A stretch of 64,000 bases of DNA from JBMNMS01 sp050953445 (GTDB lineage Bacteria; Bacillota; Clostridia; Peptostreptococcales; Anaerovoracaceae). The stretch spans positions 1-64,000 of the forward strand of contig JBMNMS010000002.1 of assembly GCA_050953445.1 (NCBI GenBank), given 5' to 3'. The notes beneath the pieces were generated by a model that ran no database searches, was not told the origin of the DNA, and saw only the letters and a program-made list of their open reading frames with translations. The stretch's first letter is position 1, and every line of letters starts with the position of its first letter. The translations under genes were made by a program, and so were the position numbers. Below are positions 43,852-52,590 of this stretch, one piece after another.

Positions 43852-44501
43852 TGAAAGTATTGATTACAGGATCTAGTTTAGGCATAGGGCGCGGCACTGC
43901 TGAAAGGTTTTTAGAGGAAGGCCATCAGGTTATAGGTATTGATATTGAAAAGAGCACTATCGACCATGAAAACTATACTCATTACATAGCTGATGTGGCC
44001 GACAAGGACAATCTACCGTATATTGACGGGGTTGAAATCCTTATAAACAATGCGGGGGTACAGGATAGTGGCCGTGATATTGAAGTCAATTTGATGGGAA
44101 CCATATATTGTACTGAAAAATATGGAATCCAGCCCGATATTAAGTCCATCATTATTACAGCATCGGTGAGTGCTCACAATGGTGCGGAATTCCCGGAATA
44201 CTGTGCAAGTAAAGGTGGATTGCTACCCTACACCAAGAACGTAGCTATGAGGGTCGCAGAATATGGAGCTACATGCAATAGCATTTCAGCGGGCGGTGTA
44301 ATCACGGATCTAAATGCGCACATATTGGAGAACAAGGATTTATGGGATCAGGTTATGGCAGAGACACTTCTTCCAAAATGGGCAACAGTTGAGGAAATGG
44401 CAGATTGGGCGTATTTTCTGGCCGTTACAAATAAGAGCATGACAGCGCAGGATGTTCTGATAGATAACGGAGAAATCTCAAAGGCAAATTTTGTATGGTA
44501 G
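43851..44501 (+). CDS. Short SDR-family oxidoreductase
   Basis: 216 residues, shorter than usual SDRs (about 250). Nucleotide-binding TGSSLGIGRG, NNAGVQDSG, catalytic Ser in ITASVSAHNG and YCASKGGLLPYTK. It probably oxidises or reduces the product of the ThDP enzyme; that is inference from the operon. Its ATG overlaps the transporter stop by one base. Confidence 0.87.
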   Translation: MKVLITGSSLGIGRGTAERFLEEGHQVIGIDIEKSTIDHENYTHYIADVADKDNLPYIDGVEILINNAGVQDSGRDIEVNLMGTIYCTEKYGIQPDIKSIIITASVSAHNGAEFPEYCASKGGLLPYTKNVAMRVAEYGATCNSISAGGVITDLNAHILENKDLWDQVMAETLLPKWATVEEMADWAYFLAVTNKSMTAQDVLIDNGEISKANFVW

Positions 44502-44582
44502 CAGATTTTGATTTTGGGCCTTACTAAAAGGGGAACATCTGGGAAAGAGTAATTTTAAAGGGACCGCATATCTCCCCGGCTT

Positions 44583-44623
44583 GGCAGGCTCCTGACCGCT
44601 TATTATTGCAGTCAGGGCCTTCC
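44583..44623 (+). other. Leader hairpin before the NCS2 permease gene
   Basis: An imperfect long stem: GGCAGGCTCCTGAC pairs with GTCAGGGCCTTCC through GG/CC, AGGC/GCCT and CTGAC/GTCAG blocks with a 14-base loop. It lies 28 bases before the GTG start. It does not match a purine riboswitch pattern I know. Possibly an mRNA-stability or regulatory element. Confidence 0.45.
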
Positions 44624-44650
44624 GAGTTCCTGTAAATAGGAGGCAAAGCA

Positions 44651-45997
44651 GTGTTAAATGGTAACGAAAACAAAAAAACTGTGGAGGCAACAAATAATGG
44701 TGTACACAGGGAAGAACCTATTTATCACCTAGATGACAGACCACCTTTCGCCAAACTTGTAATATACTCGATGCAGTTTGTAATAATATTCATAGGCTCC
44801 ATAGTTCTAGTCCCGGTTATAGTGGCCGGTCCGCTAAGCTGGGATGGCGAAATGGTTACATTTATTTTGCAATGTGCCATATTCACGGGAGGTATAGCGA
44901 CATTTGTTCAGGTTAAAGGTTTTGGGCCTGTAGGTGCACGTCTGCCTATTTTATTAGGAACCACGTTCGTAATTATTAATCCTCTCATTGCAATTACATT
45001 AGAATATGGATACGATGCTTTTTTGGGTGCGGTAATTGCAGGAGGAATAATTTATGCCATATTCGGCTATTTTGGATTTAAAATACTGTATAAAATCTTC
45101 GGGGGTGTAGTTTCCGGTACCCTTATTGTTGCTATTGCTATGACATTGGCGTTAGCATGTGCCGATATGATGGCGGGGGGAGGAAACCCTGTTGGAAAAG
45201 GGTATGGATCATGGGAAAATTGGATGTTGGCCATAATTACTCTAACCGTATGTCTACTCAGTCATTTCCTGGGAAAATCCTTTATAAAGACGGCAAGCTT
45301 ATTCTTTGGTTTAGCCACAGGTTATCTAATTGCACTGGCCATGGATTTTATTGATTTTTCCAATATTGTGAGTTCCGGTTGGTTTTCAATACCAAAGCCC
45401 TTTGCCTTTGGTGTCTCCTTTCATTTGCAGCCAATTTTAATTATGGTAGTGATTTATATAGTAACCATAGTGGAATTTATCGGGGATACGACGGCCACTG
45501 CCATGGTGTGCGAGGATCGTTTACCTACACAAAAGGAGCTGCGAGGAGGTATACTATGCGATGCTTTATCCAGTGTTTTTTCTGGAATTTTTAATTTTGC
45601 ACCGAATATTTCCTATAGCGATGGTATTGGCATCATAGGCACTACACGTGTAGCAAGTCGTGCGGTAATGATTGGAAGTGCTTTTATTATTACAATAGCC
45701 GGCTTAATACCCAAATTCGCAGCAGCATTATATACCGTTCCTGCGTCGGTGTTAGGTGGGGCAACCATGTTTTTGACCGGCATAATGCTGATTGCGGGCA
45801 TTGAGGTTATATTGACGCAACCATTAAATCTTCGGAATTCGGTTATAGTAGGGACCTCCCTTGCGGTAGGCATAGGTTTTGGATTCAGTGGGGTTTTCGA
45901 GGGAGCACCGATAATTATTAACACTTTATTAAGTGGAATTCCCGGCACGGCTTTAGTAGGCGGGTTTTTAAACATTGTATTGCCGCGAGAAAAATGA
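44651..45997 (+). CDS. NCS2-family nucleobase permease
   Basis: 448 residues with about 12-14 membrane helices of the NCS2/UraA (uracil-xanthine permease) family: VVSGTLIVAIAMTLALA, VEFIGDTTATAMV, TTRVASRAVM, VPASVLGGATMFLTGIM. The TM10 signature usually SQNNGVIQLTGVASR reads SDGIGIIGTTRVASR, so the base-contact Gln-Asn is Asp-Gly. It may carry an unusual substrate. The GTG start at 44651 follows AGGAGG seven bases upstream. It lies in the same cluster as a queuosine-precursor-like transporter, so nucleobase-type compounds are likely. Confidence 0.82.
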   Translation: MLNGNENKKTVEATNNGVHREEPIYHLDDRPPFAKLVIYSMQFVIIFIGSIVLVPVIVAGPLSWDGEMVTFILQCAIFTGGIATFVQVKGFGPVGARLPILLGTTFVIINPLIAITLEYGYDAFLGAVIAGGIIYAIFGYFGFKILYKIFGGVVSGTLIVAIAMTLALACADMMAGGGNPVGKGYGSWENWMLAIITLTVCLLSHFLGKSFIKTASLFFGLATGYLIALAMDFIDFSNIVSSGWFSIPKPFAFGVSFHLQPILIMVVIYIVTIVEFIGDTTATAMVCEDRLPTQKELRGGILCDALSSVFSGIFNFAPNISYSDGIGIIGTTRVASRAVMIGSAFIITIAGLIPKFAAALYTVPASVLGGATMFLTGIMLIAGIEVILTQPLNLRNSVIVGTSLAVGIGFGFSGVFEGAPIIINTLLSGIPGTALVGGFLNIVLPREK

Positions 45998-46010
45998 AGC
46001 GACTATTCGG

Positions 46011-46039
46011 TTGAATGTACGAATTATTTCAGTTATAAA
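46011..46039 (+). promoter_or_regulatory. SigA-type promoter before the nitroreductase gene
   Basis: TTGAAT at 46011 and TATAAA at 46034 with a 17-base spacer; the gene may be transcribed on its own as well as from the cluster. Confidence 0.5.
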
Positions 46040-46081
46040 AGTAAAAGATAAGAATTGTATAGGTAATTTAAGGAGGAAAAC

Positions 46082-46597
46082 ATGGATTTTTTTGAAGTTG
46101 TAAATAATAGGTACAGCTATCGAGGTGAATTCTTAAAAGAATATATTCCAAAGGACAGTATACGAAAAATTTTATCGGCAGGTATTAAGGCTCCTACCGG
46201 TTATAATCTGCAAAGCACTTCTTTTATTGCGGTTACAGATCCTGGAATCATAGGGGAAATAGCCAAGGCCATTCCCTCACCTGCAACCGAGACGGCTCCG
46301 TTAATCATCGTTGCAATCAGTCAAAACATAGTGAAGGAGGGGTTGTGCTTTGAAGTTGAGGATTACAGTATTGCCTGCGGTTATATGCTATTGGCCATTA
46401 CTGCCTTAGGATATGCTTCTGTTTTTATGGACGGTAATATCAAGATGGGTGCCGGTGAAGTACTTAGAAAGGTACTTAATGTCCCTGAAAAATATACGGT
46501 AAGGGCGATTATGCCGATAGGCGTACCAAAGGACCCTGGAATTCAGGCGGAAAGAATGGACTTTGATGAACGCGTAACCTGGGATATATTTAAATAA
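46082..46597 (+). CDS. Small nitroreductase-family protein
   Basis: 171 residues, short for the family (about 190-220). N-terminal NNRYSYRGEF and APTGYNLQSTSFIAV fit the FMN site; the middle keeps YMLLAITALGYASVFMDG. Substrate unknown. GGAGGAAAAC precedes the ATG. It ends the cluster, followed by a strong terminator. Confidence 0.78.
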   Translation: MDFFEVVNNRYSYRGEFLKEYIPKDSIRKILSAGIKAPTGYNLQSTSFIAVTDPGIIGEIAKAIPSPATETAPLIIVAISQNIVKEGLCFEVEDYSIACGYMLLAITALGYASVFMDGNIKMGAGEVLRKVLNVPEKYTVRAIMPIGVPKDPGIQAERMDFDERVTWDIFK

Positions 46598-46612
46598 CCG
46601 TTATAACATTTT

Positions 46613-46641
46613 AGGCTGCCGGACAGGAGGCAGCCTTTTTT
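46613..46641 (+). terminator. Terminator closing the ThDP/transporter cluster
   Basis: Stem GGCTGCC with GGCAGCC, eight-base loop, followed by six T. Clear intrinsic terminator. Confidence 0.85.
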
Positions 46642-46681
46642 GTGGGCACAACAACTTTATGCGATTTTTGTCAAATATGAA

Positions 46682-46710
46682 TTGAATTAATCAAAAAGTA
46701 ATGATAGAAT
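46682..46710 (+). promoter_or_regulatory. SigA-type promoter of motA-motB
   Basis: TTGAAT at 46682 and TAGAAT at 46705 with a 17-base spacer, ahead of motA at 46768. Confidence 0.55.
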
Positions 46711-46767
46711 TATGCTGTTAATTGTTTTGGGGTAAATCTTTATAGCATTTGAAGAATAGGGGAAAAT

Positions 46768-47562
46768 ATGGAACTTACCACTCTAATAGGCGTAGTAATA
46801 GGCGTTCTTGCTATAATCGGCGCAATGATATTTAAACATATCAGCTTCTCGGTTTTTATCAATCCGGCAGCAATACTTATAATATTTGTGGGAACTGCGG
46901 CCTCTGTCCTAAATGCATTTCCCGGCAGTGTTCTAAAAAAAACCGGTGTCTTATTTAAGATAATCTTTACCAAACAAAAGGGCATTACGGAAACAGATAT
47001 AATAAGACTGATGATAGAGCTGTCGGCAGTTGCGAAAAAGGATGGTCTCTTAGCGTTGGAAAAGAAGGTTGAGGAGATAGAAGAGCCTTTCATAAAGAAA
47101 GGTGTTCGCATGGTAGTGGACGGGATACAAGGGGATGTAATCGAAGAAATTTTAGAATCGGAAATCAGGGCTATGGAAAAGCGCCATGATATTCATGCCA
47201 GCATTTTTTCGTCTGCCGGTATGTATGCGCCTACCCTTGGCGTTTTAGGAGCTGTCTTTGGGCTAATTGCAGCAATGGCATCAATTGACGATACCGCATT
47301 GATGTCAGAAGCCATTGCGGCAGCATTTATTGCCACCATATTAGGAATATTCACAGGCTATGTTTTATGGAGTCCTTTTTCAAAAAAATTAAAGGTAAAA
47401 AGTCAGAATGAAGTCATGATTAAAAATTTAATCCTGACGGGTTTGTTGTCTATACAAAAAGGGGATCCACCGTTTATGTTGAGGGAAAAGCTTCTTGCCG
47501 CCCTACCTTCCGCGATGCAGGATAAAGTTATGTCAGAAATAACGGGTAAGAGTGAGGAATAA
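46768..47562 (+). CDS. motA: Flagellar motor stator protein MotA
   Basis: 264 residues with four membrane helices and a large cytoplasmic loop (about 65-145). Conserved TLGVLGAVFGLIAAMASI and AAAFIATILGIFTGYV. MotA forms the stator proton or sodium channel with MotB and drives flagellar rotation. It precedes motB by 17 bases. Which ion is used is not decided here. Confidence 0.93.
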   Translation: MELTTLIGVVIGVLAIIGAMIFKHISFSVFINPAAILIIFVGTAASVLNAFPGSVLKKTGVLFKIIFTKQKGITETDIIRLMIELSAVAKKDGLLALEKKVEEIEEPFIKKGVRMVVDGIQGDVIEEILESEIRAMEKRHDIHASIFSSAGMYAPTLGVLGAVFGLIAAMASIDDTALMSEAIAAAFIATILGIFTGYVLWSPFSKKLKVKSQNEVMIKNLILTGLLSIQKGDPPFMLREKLLAALPSAMQDKVMSEITGKSEE

Positions 47563-47579
47563 TAAGGGGATCGAATCTG

Positions 47580-48326
47580 ATGTCAAAAAAAAAGATTATA
47601 ATTTTAAATCATGAAGAGGAAAATGGGGAAGCCTGGCTGCTTCCTTATTCGGATTTAATGACCCTTCTACTTGCAGTATTCATAGTTTTGTTTGCAGTTA
47701 GCCAGGTGGATATAGAGAAGGCAAAGCTCATGTCAGATGAATTTAGCGAATCCATGATGACCAAGAGCTATAATCTTGCAAAGGAGGAAATGAGAGAAGG
47801 GCAATCCACGGATTCGGATAATGAGAATTTTTTGGGTGATGATGAGGAAAGGATGAAGTTAGAGGAGCTGAAAAAGGAGCTGGATGAAAAGCTTGTAAGT
47901 GAAAACATGCACAATCAGGTTAGTACCGCCATAGATAAACGGGGTCTCGTAGTAAGCCTTAACAATGCTGTTTTCTTCGATTCCGGCAGTGCTGAAATTA
48001 AATCTGATTATAAAAATTCCTTGTTGGAAATAGGGAAAATAATTTGCACTATGGATAATTTCATACGCATTGAGGGACACACGGACAATGTACCTATGAG
48101 CTCAGAAATTTTCCCCTCCAATTGGGATCTTTCCGCTGCAAGGGCAGCTAATGTGGTCAGATTATTTCTTCAAGGTGCAGGTGGAGCCCCCGAAAAAATG
48201 ATTGCAGTAGGGTATGGAGAATATAGACCGGTAGCTGATAATAATACTGATGCAGGACGAACAAAAAATCGTCGCATAGACATTATTGTAATGAGCGATA
48301 AATATAGTGAAATGGAAAAATCATAA
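47580..48326 (+). CDS. motB: Flagellar motor stator protein MotB
   Basis: 248 residues. N-terminal membrane helix with the ion-binding Asp25 (LPYSDLMTLLLAVF), a linker rich in acidic residues, and an OmpA-type peptidoglycan-binding domain (IEGHTDNVPM, WDLSAARAANV, NRRIDIIV). It anchors the stator to the cell wall. Confidence 0.94.
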   Translation: MSKKKIIILNHEEENGEAWLLPYSDLMTLLLAVFIVLFAVSQVDIEKAKLMSDEFSESMMTKSYNLAKEEMREGQSTDSDNENFLGDDEERMKLEELKKELDEKLVSENMHNQVSTAIDKRGLVVSLNNAVFFDSGSAEIKSDYKNSLLEIGKIICTMDNFIRIEGHTDNVPMSSEIFPSNWDLSAARAANVVRLFLQGAGGAPEKMIAVGYGEYRPVADNNTDAGRTKNRRIDIIVMSDKYSEMEKS

Positions 48327-48354
48327 TCCTTCTCACCCATTTTAAATAATACAC

Positions 48355-48381
48355 TAAACTTTTTACGCAGGTGACCGATAT
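48355..48381 (+). promoter_or_regulatory. Sigma-D (FliA)-type promoter
   Basis: TAAA at 48355-48358, 15-base spacer, ACCGATAT at 48374-48381, against the Bacillus-type consensus TAAA-N15-GCCGATAA (6 of 8 in the -10). It lies 29 bases after motB and 37 bases before the next ATG. Confidence 0.6.
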
Positions 48382-48417
48382 ATATATTAAGAAAATGGCA
48401 TGAGGAGGAGGGATTAG

Positions 48418-49017
48418 ATGAGAATCGAAGGAATTACAAGCAACATACCGACAAAGGCAGTTGTAAACGATAAGGATGCTGACGGGAAGAGCGTAAAAGC
48501 CGGTGCTATCAAAGACTCTGTGTCTGAAGAGAGGGCGGCTGTAGTGTTTAAAAGTGGTGACAAGACTGCGGATAATAACGTTAAGATAGGCTATAAGCCT
48601 GATGAAAAAATGGTAGCAAAATTAATTTCTGAGACCGAGGCCAGGATGGAGCAGCTTAAAAGCTTGGTTGAAAGAATGATATTGAACCAAGGAAAGAAAT
48701 TCAAGAATTCAGCTGAAATGTATGAGGCTCTCAGGGATGGAAAGCTGAATGTAGATCCGGCCACAGCAGCTCAGGCTCAGGCGGAGATTAGCGAGGATGG
48801 ATTCTGGGGAGTCGAGCAAACTTCCGATAGAATGGTATCCTTTGCCAAGGCTCTGACCGGTGGAGACCCTGCTAAGGGGGAGGAGATGAAAGCCGCTTTT
48901 ATTAAAGGCTTTGAAGAGGCAAAAAAGGCTTGGGGAGGTGCACTTCCGTCCATATGCAACGAAACTTACGATGCCACAATTAAGAAGTTTGATGAATGGA
49001 TTGCCGGTGGAAAGTAA
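48418..49017 (+). CDS. Conserved hypothetical, likely flagellar/chemotaxis regulon
   Basis: 199 residues, soluble, charged, no signal. Disordered N-terminal third, then a helical domain (MVAKLISETEARMEQLKSLV, KNSAEMYEALRDG, ISEDGFWGVEQTSDRMV). I do not recognise the family with certainty. Two facts tie it to motility: it directly follows motAB and has a sigma-D-type promoter. It may be a flagellar-associated secreted or cytoplasmic protein. Strong GGAGGAGGG site. A clear terminator follows. Confidence 0.6.
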   Translation: MRIEGITSNIPTKAVVNDKDADGKSVKAGAIKDSVSEERAAVVFKSGDKTADNNVKIGYKPDEKMVAKLISETEARMEQLKSLVERMILNQGKKFKNSAEMYEALRDGKLNVDPATAAQAQAEISEDGFWGVEQTSDRMVSFAKALTGGDPAKGEEMKAAFIKGFEEAKKAWGGALPSICNETYDATIKKFDEWIAGGK

Positions 49018-49035
49018 AAGATAAATTATGAAAAC

Positions 49036-49075
49036 AAGGATCTTCCTAAGTAGACAATAAGGGAAGGTCCTTTTT
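49036..49075 (+). terminator. Terminator after the motility-linked gene
   Basis: 11-bp stem AAGGATCTTCC with GGAAGGTCCTT (one G-T pair), followed by T-run. Confidence 0.85.
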
Positions 49076-49148
49076 ATAGTTTTGACAAAAGCCTTGCATT
49101 AATTTTTGTCTTTTGGTAATCTTATACGAGCGAAGGAGGGTGTTATCC

Positions 49149-49832
49149 GTGTTACCCAAAGAATATTCTGATTTATTTATTAAAAATTTTTCATTTTGGG
49201 AGCATCTATCTCATGACGAGAAAACCCTTTTAGTTGAAAACGCAAAAAATGTAAGATTTCAAAAAGGCGCAGGGGTGCACAATGAAAATAATGATTGTTC
49301 GGGCATTTTGCTCGTTAAAAGCGGCCAGCTAAGAACATATATGCTCTCCGATGATGGAAGGGATATTACCTTATACAGGATGTTCAGTGGAGATGTCTGC
49401 ATAATGTCGGCTGCCTGTGTTTTGGAAGAGGTGACATTCGATGTTTTTATCGATGCAGTGGAGGACACAGAGCTGCTCATCATAGCCACTGCTGCCTTTA
49501 ATCGTTTGGCAGAAAACAATATCTATGTTAAGTGTTTTGCATATGAGCAGGCAACCGCCAGGTTTTCTGATGTTATGTGGGCTATGCAGCAGATACTTTT
49601 TATGAGCGTAGATCAAAGGCTTGCAATTTTTCTCATTGATGAGTTTTCGAAAGAGAAGTCAGATAAATTAAGGATTACCCATGAACAAATTGCGCGATAT
49701 ATGGGAAGTGCTCGGGAAGTTGTCAGCCGTATGTTAAAGTATTTTGAGCAGGATGGAATAGTAAGGCTGTCAAGGGGCGGTGTGGAGGTAACAGATAAGG
49801 AAAAACTACGCAAATTAGCGGGTATGGTATGA
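49149..49832 (+). CDS. Crp/Fnr-family transcriptional regulator
   Basis: 227 residues. N-terminal cyclic-nucleotide-binding-type effector domain (1 to about 125) and C-terminal Crp helix-turn-helix (ITHEQIARYMGSAREVVSRML). No Cys cluster for an Fnr-type FeS near the N-terminus is visible. The neighbouring genes rubredoxin and hcp suggest an HcpR-like redox or nitrosative-stress regulator; this is inference. The GTG at 49149 follows GAAGGAGGG eight bases upstream; an upstream in-frame ATG at 49113 has no site. It is followed by the rubredoxin gene by 49 bases. Confidence 0.85.
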   Translation: MLPKEYSDLFIKNFSFWEHLSHDEKTLLVENAKNVRFQKGAGVHNENNDCSGILLVKSGQLRTYMLSDDGRDITLYRMFSGDVCIMSAACVLEEVTFDVFIDAVEDTELLIIATAAFNRLAENNIYVKCFAYEQATARFSDVMWAMQQILFMSVDQRLAIFLIDEFSKEKSDKLRITHEQIARYMGSAREVVSRMLKYFEQDGIVRLSRGGVEVTDKEKLRKLAGMV

Positions 49833-49881
49833 TATAAAATAGTTTTGTACGAAAATTATATATGAAAGTGGGAGGAAAAGT

Positions 49882-50043
49882 ATGAAGAAATATGTATGCA
49901 CCGTTTGTGCCTATGTTTATGATGAAGCTTTAGGTGTTCCGGATGAAGGAATAGCGCCGGGAACCCTTTGGGAGGATGTGCCTGAGGATTGGGTATGCCC
50001 CATATGCGGGGTGGGTAAGGATGAATTTGAGTTAGAGGAATAA
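49882..50043 (+). CDS. Rubredoxin
   Basis: 53 residues, standard length. Cys6, Cys9, Cys39 and Cys42 (CTVC and CPIC) bind one iron; aromatic core residues Tyr4, Tyr11 and Trp30/Trp37 are in place. It carries electrons in oxygen or nitric-oxide detoxification in anaerobes. GGAGGAAAAG precedes the ATG. Confidence 0.95.
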   Translation: MKKYVCTVCAYVYDEALGVPDEGIAPGTLWEDVPEDWVCPICGVGKDEFELEE

Positions 50044-50044
50044 C

Positions 50045-50086
50045 AAAAAGGGCTTGCTGGGAAAATTAAACCAACAGGCCCTTTTT
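50045..50086 (+). terminator. Terminator after the rubredoxin gene (also serves the opposite strand)
   Basis: Stem AAAAAGGGC...GCCCTTTTT with internal pairs CTGG/CCAACAG, flanked by A- and T-runs, so it can end both strands. The minus-strand fusion gene ends 15 bases away. Confidence 0.75.
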
Positions 50087-50100
50087 CTATATTGCAGATA

Positions 50101-52551
50101 TCAGATGAAGAGATTTACATTAGATTCTTCCGCATCCCCTAAATAGGCACCTACACCACCTAATTCCACACCTTCTATTAGTTCTTCTTCTTTAATGCCC
50201 ATTACATCCATACTCATAGTACAGGCCACAATTTTAACACCGGCCTTAATCCCATTCTCGATAAGGGTTTCTAGGGAGTCTACATTTTTATCCTTCATGA
50301 TCTTTTTCATCATGGCAGTTCCCATTCCACCCATATTCATTTTAGATAGCTTTAGTTTGGATGTTCCTCTGGGAAGCATGCTGCCGAACATAGACTCCAT
50401 AAAGGATTTTTTCACAGGCTGCTTTTGGGATTTGCGTAGGGCAGTCAACCCCCAGAAGGTGAAAAACATCGTAACCGGACGTCCCATGGCTGCCGCACCA
50501 TTAGCTATAATAAACCCGGCCAGCACTTTATCCAGATCACCTGAAAACATTATGATTGTTTTGCCCTCGTTTTCTGATGATGATCCAATGCTTTTGGAAG
50601 CAGGGGCAGCTCCTCCCCCTTTTCTCACCAGAGCCACATAATCTTTACCCCGCTTTTCGTTGGAGATTAAGGTATTACCGGTTCTTTTACTCCATGCGCT
50701 TATATCCCTTGCGAAACCAGGATCCGATGCGGACACTTCCATGACCTCACCCTGATTCATCTCCTTCATAGTCTCATATACCTTCATGATGGGGCCGGGG
50801 CATTGCATTCCACTGCAATCAAGGACTATGGAGGCATCGGGGATGCTTCCGGTATCTGCGACTTCCTCGATAAAGGGTTCCGGGGCATCCTCCCCTACAT
50901 GATAAATTGCCTGAAAAAATCTGGTTCCGGCAGGGTATAGTTTTACATTGCTAAAACCATTTTGCATCAAAGCCCTTGCACCATTATAAGATCTTACACC
51001 AATGGTACAGAAGGTCACTATCTCCCTGGTGGGATCCAATTCGTTCATTCTATCCCTTAATTGCTCCAAGGGTATATGCTTTGCGCCGGGGAGCTCAAAG
51101 GTCATCAATTCAGCATCTTCCCTTAAATCCAAAAGTATGGCATCCGGATTGTACTTTTTCACATCCCAATGGGAAAAGGTGACCAACCCGTTCAAAACAT
51201 TCCTAGCCATATAACCGGCCATATTGACCGGATCTTTTGCAGAGGAATAGGGGGGAGCGTATGCCAGTTCAAGACGCTCTAAATCATAGATGCCGGCATT
51301 CAGACGTATAGCCGTTGCTATGACATCTATTCGCTTATCCACTCCGTCCATACCGACGATCTGTGCCCCATAGATTTTATTTCCGTCCATTGAAAAAAGC
51401 AGCTTTATGTTTAAAGGAACTGCCCCCGGATAGTAACCGGCGTGATCGTTTTGAGTTATAATAATGCTTTCATAATCTTTGCCTTTTATCAGCCCTCTTT
51501 TTATAAGGTTTTTTTCATTAGAGCCGGTGGATGCACCCACTAGATCAAAAACTTTTGCTATGGATGTTCCCTGGGAACCTGTATATCGTTCGTTAGCACC
51601 GGCAATATTATCTGCTGTGATACGCGCCTGTTTGTTTGCCGGACTTGCCAGGGGGATCATGGTGGGCTCGTTGAATATGAAATCATTGACTTCGGTTACA
51701 TCGCCAACGGCATAGATATTTGGATCGATGGTCCTTTGCGAATCATCGGTTATGATCCCACCTCTATCGTTGATCTCCAGGCCGGCATCCTTGGCCAGCT
51801 GACTGTTGGGGCGGATGCCTATGGAGAGAATTATCAATTCTGTGGATATGCTTTTTCCACTGTTTAAAGTGAGGGTGATGGAATCCTCCTTATCTTCAAA
51901 GGAGCGAACTCCATCGCCAAGATAAAGCTTGACGCCATTTTGTATGATGTTTTCGTGAAGGAGTTGTGCCATTTCAAAATCCAATGGGGCCATTACCTGA
52001 TCCAAGGCTTCCACCAAAGAAACATTTAGGCCGGCATGGCGTAGATTTTCCGCCATTTCAAGGCCGATAAATCCACCTCCCACAACTACGGCACTCTTAA
52101 TATTTTCTTCCCGAAGGACCTCGTAGATGCTGTCGGTGTCCGGTATGGTCCAGAGGGTTTTAATCCTTGGGGATTCTATACCCGGTATAGGGGGGCGTAT
52201 TGGGGTAGAGCCTGTTGAAATCACCAATGTGTCATAGGACTCATCATAGGTTTTACCTCCATTCAAGTCCATTACGGTAACGGTCTTTTCGTTCCGGTTT
52301 ATTTTGACAACTTCATTCTTCGTTCTTACGTCAACCCCATATTTTTTTCTCATTCCCTCAGGGGTTTGCACGAGCAGAGAATCCCGTGACTTGATAACAT
52401 CGCCAATGTAGTATGGCAATCCGCAATTTGCGTAAGAAATATATTCACCTCTTTCAAATAGAATTATTTCCGCTTTTTCATCAAGTCTTCTAAGTCTTGC
52501 GGCGCATGTAGCACCTCCTGCTACTCCACCGATGATAAGAATCTTCTTCAT
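50101..52551 (-). CDS. CoA-disulfide-reductase-like fusion: FAD oxidoreductase + rhodanese + TusA + DsrE-like
   Basis: 816 residues. Domains in order: NAD(P)H:FAD oxidoreductase (1 to about 450) with GGVAGGATCA and active-site Cys43 (SYANCGLPYY); rhodanese (about 460-550) with active-site CTIGVRS; TusA (about 575-650) with CSGMQCPGPIMK; and a C-terminal DsrE/YrkE-like domain (about 660-816). This four-part fusion is known in anaerobic bacteria and is thought to handle CoA-thiol, persulfide or sulfur transfer; the exact reaction in this organism is not known. The ATG at 52551 follows AAGGAG nine bases upstream. It is cotranscribed after trxA, 39 bases apart. Confidence 0.9.
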   Translation of the reverse strand: MKKILIIGGVAGGATCAARLRRLDEKAEIILFERGEYISYANCGLPYYIGDVIKSRDSLLVQTPEGMRKKYGVDVRTKNEVVKINRNEKTVTVMDLNGGKTYDESYDTLVISTGSTPIRPPIPGIESPRIKTLWTIPDTDSIYEVLREENIKSAVVVGGGFIGLEMAENLRHAGLNVSLVEALDQVMAPLDFEMAQLLHENIIQNGVKLYLGDGVRSFEDKEDSITLTLNSGKSISTELIILSIGIRPNSQLAKDAGLEINDRGGIITDDSQRTIDPNIYAVGDVTEVNDFIFNEPTMIPLASPANKQARITADNIAGANERYTGSQGTSIAKVFDLVGASTGSNEKNLIKRGLIKGKDYESIIITQNDHAGYYPGAVPLNIKLLFSMDGNKIYGAQIVGMDGVDKRIDVIATAIRLNAGIYDLERLELAYAPPYSSAKDPVNMAGYMARNVLNGLVTFSHWDVKKYNPDAILLDLREDAELMTFELPGAKHIPLEQLRDRMNELDPTREIVTFCTIGVRSYNGARALMQNGFSNVKLYPAGTRFFQAIYHVGEDAPEPFIEEVADTGSIPDASIVLDCSGMQCPGPIMKVYETMKEMNQGEVMEVSASDPGFARDISAWSKRTGNTLISNEKRGKDYVALVRKGGGAAPASKSIGSSSENEGKTIIMFSGDLDKVLAGFIIANGAAAMGRPVTMFFTFWGLTALRKSQKQPVKKSFMESMFGSMLPRGTSKLKLSKMNMGGMGTAMMKKIMKDKNVDSLETLIENGIKAGVKIVACTMSMDVMGIKEEELIEGVELGGVGAYLGDAEESNVNLFI

Positions 52552-52590
52552 TGGCTTTTTCTCCTTCACTACCTGTGGTTAAAACTGAGT

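Noticed and set aside
44502..44650. Purine or preQ1 riboswitch before the NCS2 permease
   Set aside because: A hairpin exists, but I could not find the conserved cores of purine or preQ1 riboswitches.
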